Shown here: positions 60,646-64,000 of the stretch, piece by piece
Numbering within the stretch: the stretch's first letter is position 1
Layout of the letters: the number at the start of each line of letters is the position of its first letter
Assembly: GCA_035578155.1 (NCBI GenBank)
Contig: JAPWDM010000022.1
Span: 62,001-126,000, forward strand
DNA from: Brachynemurus nebulosus
Lineage: Eukaryota; Arthropoda; Insecta; Neuroptera; Myrmeleontidae
DNA length: 64,000 nt
Direction: 5' to 3'
Notes under the pieces: model-generated
Told to the model about the DNA's origin: nothing
The model's input: only the letters and a program-made list of their open reading frames with translations
The model's database searches: none
Made by a program: the position numbers and the translations under genes

Positions 60646-62405
60646 TGGGAATTGTTGAGTTAACTTAAAAAGTTGGATGTGGCTATTTATACATACAGTA
60701 TGTATAACTAATTGGCTATTTATACATACAGTATGTATACGCAATTGGCTATTTATACATACAGTATATATACGAAATTGGCTATTTATACATATATAGG
60801 GTGTATATGAAATTAGCTGTTTATACATAATTATGTGTATACTGAATTGGCTATTTAGACCTACAGTATGTATATTTTGTTTAATGTGTTTAACATATGA
60901 ATCTGTTCTGCAAAACAGAGAAGGAAATATGGTGTTCATTCCAGGTGTTCATATTCCAAACAAAATAAAAAGCTATATATAGGTATATGTATATATATAC
61001 CTATGAACACTATATTTCCTTCTCTGTTTTGCAGAACAGATTCATATGCTAAACACAATAAACAAAATATAGTTATGTACTATACTACCTAAAGCTAAAT
61101 TGTATACGCAGTTGGCTACTTATACATACTGATTGAATGCGCTATTATTACAATTAATATTTTTTAATAACTACACCAATATGATAACCGAATACCTCTG
61201 ATTTAGCTGAATTATTTTTTTACATAGTGTTTTTGGCTTAAGAAGTTATCCCCTAAACGGATTTTTGGCGACGAGGACCGGAAGTGTATTTTACAACCCT
61301 TCGAATGTCAAGCCTAGGGATTACTAACAATAAAAAATGTTTTCCGTTACCATACCAACAAAAATTAAAGATCGATTCTTATTGAACTTGGTAAGTAACA
61401 CAAAAAACAAACAATGAAGTTTTTCGATATTTTTCTTAGTTTTCGTGATATTACGTGTCAAATTTGAAAAACTTACTATATTGGATAGACAATTACGGTA
61501 GGTATATTACGGCTTGTATTGATAGAAGTAAGTGGAAAATGGACCGGACATCATCACTGACACCTCATTTTCAGGCAAAGGGTAACTAAAAAAAATTTTG
61601 AAGTCATTACAAGCCGAGATATATTTGTAAATCATTAATTCATTACCCTTTGCCCAAGAATGAGGTTTCATTGGTGATGTCCCGTTCATTTTTCACTAAT
61701 TTCTATGAGTAAAAACCAAAATATACCATTCAAAAATTATATTTAAAACTGAGTTTATATCCGTAAAAACTGATACTACGTATATGTGTACGCGTGTAAT
61801 ATACAATTCATTATCTCATTATAGTAAGTTTTAGGAATACAACACATATTATCTCGAAAACTAAACAGGATATCGAAAAAATTTGTTCTTCCTTTTTTGT
61901 TCCATTGATCAAATTCTATAAGAACCTGCCTCTAATTTTTTATTACCATAACAAAGGAAACCTTTTTCTAGTCCTCAGATATCAACATCCGGTTCGCGTC
62001 GCCAAAAATCCGTTCTTAAGCTGAAAAGATATACAAAATTCAATCGGTGGTACGCGAGAATTTCGTTATTATTAGAATCGATAAATTTGTTATTATAAGT
62101 TATTTTACTGTCACCAGTGGAAAAGTCCATTTTAGTACGCGCACCACGAAATTTTGACGATATTTTTGGTGCTCAATGTGCACATTATACATCAGAAATT
62201 ACGGTAATTCTGAATAAGTATTCAACTGCGTATACATACTGCACGTTTAAAGAAAATATTCCATATACATACTATATGTATAAATAGCCAATTTCGTATA
62301 CATACTGTATGTATAAATAGCCAATTGCGTATACATACTGTATGTATAAATAGCCAATTGCGTATACATACTGTATGTATAAATAGCCACATCCTAAAAA
62401 GTTTA
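60646..62405. mobile_element. 1.76-kb foldback element with minisatellite ends
   Basis: The outer ends mirror each other (GGATGTGGCTATTTATACAT at about 60675 and its reverse at about 62375). Several nested inverted pairs follow inwards: 33-bp repeats; 60885-60950 with 61003-61068 (spacer ~50 bp, almost perfect); ACGGATTTTTGGCGACG at 61257 with 61998-62017; and 61520-61590 with 61635-61710. No coding frame fits. Confidence 0.82.
60680..60885 (+). repeat. Minisatellite, six 33-36-bp units
   Basis: Units begin GGCTATTTATACATACAGTA and are spaced 33 bp apart for the first four starts (60681, 60714, 60747, 60780), then 34-36 bp. Each unit contains the palindrome ATACATACAGTATGTAT. About four inverted units occur at 62268-62392. 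Confidence 0.9.
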
Positions 62406-62563
62406 GATAATCATATGTAATTTTACTAACAAGTATTGATTTTCGGTATTTCTGAGAAAACCACCATTAGCTGCCTGTTAGCTAATAAATTATACGTCAG
62501 AATGGGTTTTAGAAAAACAGCATAACCAAAATTCAGTCTTTAATCTTAAAAATGCTCTAGATA

Positions 62564-63306
62564 CAGGGGTCGGCAAACTTTTTCGAATGGCGGGCCATTA
62601 AAAAAAATATATATATTTAAGTGCGTCGCACAATCAGATATTTTATAATGTAGTATGTAGCTTGAATAGGATTTTTTCGTTTAGTGAATTTTTGAATCGA
62701 AAATTCAGTTGTTAGAGCCACTGTCATGACGCGACTTGAGCCCGGAACTATGATAGAAATTTATTTTGAAGTTACCTAGAAGTCGAAACTAACATTTACT
62801 AAAATTTATATGTATGTCTTTATGTGTACGTAAGAGTTATCGCGCGGACACATAAATACATTCTTATAAATATCCTATGGAAATATCCTATTTTTATAAA
62901 ATTTGGTAAAAATATAGAAAGTCCAAAAATCTTGGATGAATTCTTCACGCAGACACGTCCGATGTCCTGACCATGACTTTTTAGGCATTTTCTTGAAGAA
63001 AATAGATTTTTTGCTAAAATTTCCACAGTTTCAAAAGTTTTTGCGACATTTTCTTACACCTTTTGTAAACGTAATGTAATTTTTGTAACTGGAAATTCGC
63101 TATGTTATGCAGGATGCTACAACAGGGGAAACGATGAAAATTTTTTGTAACAATTTTATTTACATGTTATAATAACATTGGAAAACAAAAAAAGTACAAA
63201 GTATGTGTATGCTCAACTGTGGATAAACAGAGCAAGTTGTTCGAAAAATTATGTTGCTTGGTAGGTCGCACAAATCTTGCAACGGGCCGGGAATTGTCGA
63301 CCCCTG
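62564..63306. mobile_element. hAT-like element, 743 bp
   Basis: Begins CAGGGGTCGGCAAACTTTTT and ends GAATTGTCGACCCCTG. The flanks (CTCTAGATA and CTCTAAAA) resemble an imperfect 8-bp duplication. Just inside the left end is GGCGGGCCATT and inside the right GCAACGGGCCGGG, as in many hAT termini. It contains an inverted copy of the 38-bp motif at 63091-63131. No transposase seen. Confidence 0.75.
63091..63131 (-). repeat. Recurring ~38-bp motif, copy 4 (inverted)
   Basis: Reads GGAAATTCGCTATGTTATGC then AGGATGCTACAACAGGGG on the plus strand, the reverse of the motif at 19576 and 22327. Confidence 0.75.
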
Positions 63307-63413
63307 CTCTAAAACACCAACTAAATAAAATTTTCTTCAATAAAATATTATAAATTATTTTTTTGCAGGTATTCATTTCACTGAAGGGCATTGTTACAAA
63401 TAAAAACTTGAAA

Positions 63414-63887
63414 ATGGCTTTATTTTCGTACTTTACATATTACGATATATTACATTCTATATTTTTCAGTCAGTCACTGTTGATATTATTATTTGTGACT
63501 ATTATATGTCGTTATCTACAACACAAATGGCAACACCGTCATATGTATAATTTAGTAAAAAAACTCGATGGGCCAAAACCCTTACCAATAATTGGTAACG
63601 CCCTGATGTTTTCAGGAAGTCAAACAGGTAATTCTGTTAAGAAATTTCCTTTATTGATGTCAAACAGTTTTACTTACTTATTTTTAAACTTTTAGACATA
63701 ATGACGAACATATTAAATTTATTTAATACATATAAAGCTCCAGTAAAAATTACGATTGGATCTCATTTGGTAGTAGGCTTTACCAAACCAGAACATATAA
63801 AAACTGTTCTTTCAAAAACAATCGATAAAGGCCAGTTTTATAATTTTATAACTGAATATATCAAAAATGGACTTCTAAGTGCACCAG
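63414..63887 (+). CDS. Second CYP4-like cytochrome P450, exons 1-2, continues beyond window
   Basis: Exon 1 (63414-63627, 214 nt) starts MALFSYF, has a membrane anchor (SQSLLILLFVTIICRY) and the hinge LDGPKPLPIIGNA. Exon 2 (63696-63887, 192 nt) reads VKITIGSHLVVGFTKPEHIKTVLSKT and ends GLLSAPG before GTAGGG. Splice phases and the exon 2 length equal those of the gene at 28856, and the protein is very similar, so it is a tandem paralogue. The acceptor at 63367-63368 suggests a spliced 5' UTR. The next exon (W..KHRR) should lie just right of the window; 63888-64000 is intron. Confidence 0.92.
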
Positions 63888-64000
63888 GTAGGGTATTTTG
63901 CTATTTTTCCTCTCTAGGCCTTTAAATATTTTATAAATAAGATTCTTATATTAATTTCCAAACTGCTAACCTTCCTCTTAAACATAGAAAACTCAATAAA

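Noticed and set aside
60680..60885. Regular 33-bp repeats resembling a CRISPR array
   Set aside because: There are no unique spacers between units, the host is a eukaryote and no cas-like gene exists; it is a minisatellite of a foldback element.

Overview
The window is AT-rich nuclear DNA of an insect. The evidence is a spliced CYP4-type cytochrome P450 gene with GT-AG introns, the start of a second paralogue, and a dense mix of arthropod-type mobile elements (an I/Jockey-like LINE with RNase H, Penelope-like elements, a BEL/Pao LTR element, PIF/Harbinger, hAT and pogo/Tigger pieces, foldback elements). The order of insect cannot be fixed from the sequence; CYP4 divergence and composition would fit Hymenoptera or Hemiptera. 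There are no operons, rRNAs or tRNAs that I can support.

Layout. 1-5417: 3' part of a GC-rich LINE whose large ORF2 (endonuclease, reverse transcriptase, RNase H) is uninterrupted, followed by a 3' UTR made of a string of stem-loops. 5.6-6.7 kb: Penelope-like remnant (GIY-YIG end) split by a 164-bp TTA-flanked MITE and ending in a hammerhead ribozyme motif. 8.0-16.1 kb: a decayed BEL/Pao element with a misplaced second integrase copy and a ~1-kb insertion in gag. 16.3-22.4 kb: TA microsatellites between inverted repeats, a DDE transposase remnant and a 672-bp tandem duplication. 25.9-28.4 kb: a 2.5-kb palindrome carrying two inverted copies of a Harbinger transposase first exon.

28.86-44.31 kb: one complete nine-exon CYP4-like gene. 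The spliced reading frame is 1,533 nt (510 residues), with every exon phase agreeing. Introns 7 (6.5 kb) and 8 (4.8 kb) hold two giant inverted repeats, a hAT copy, MITEs and a 5'-truncated LINE, yet the coding exons look undamaged. The next paralogue begins at 63.41 kb with the same phase pattern and the same 192-nt second exon, so this is a tandem CYP4 cluster.

45.2 kb: a two-exon THAP-domain remnant. 46.9 kb: a Tigger-like MITE. 48.8-53.2 kb: two rearranged minus-strand copies of the LINE from the left end. 56-58.3 kb: TA arrays in a palindrome and a 1.2-kb TIR element. 59.4-60.5 kb: a second Penelope-like element with two hammerhead motifs in opposite orientation. 60.6-62.4 kb: a foldback element with minisatellite ends. 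62.6-63.3 kb: a hAT-like element.

The most notable observations are four giant palindromes within 37 kb (two inside P450 introns, so transcribed with the gene), hammerhead ribozyme motifs tied to Penelope-like elements, and the serial stem-loops of the LINE 3' UTR, three of which share a similar loop while their stems differ. All calls come from reading the sequence; no alignment, folding or database search was run.
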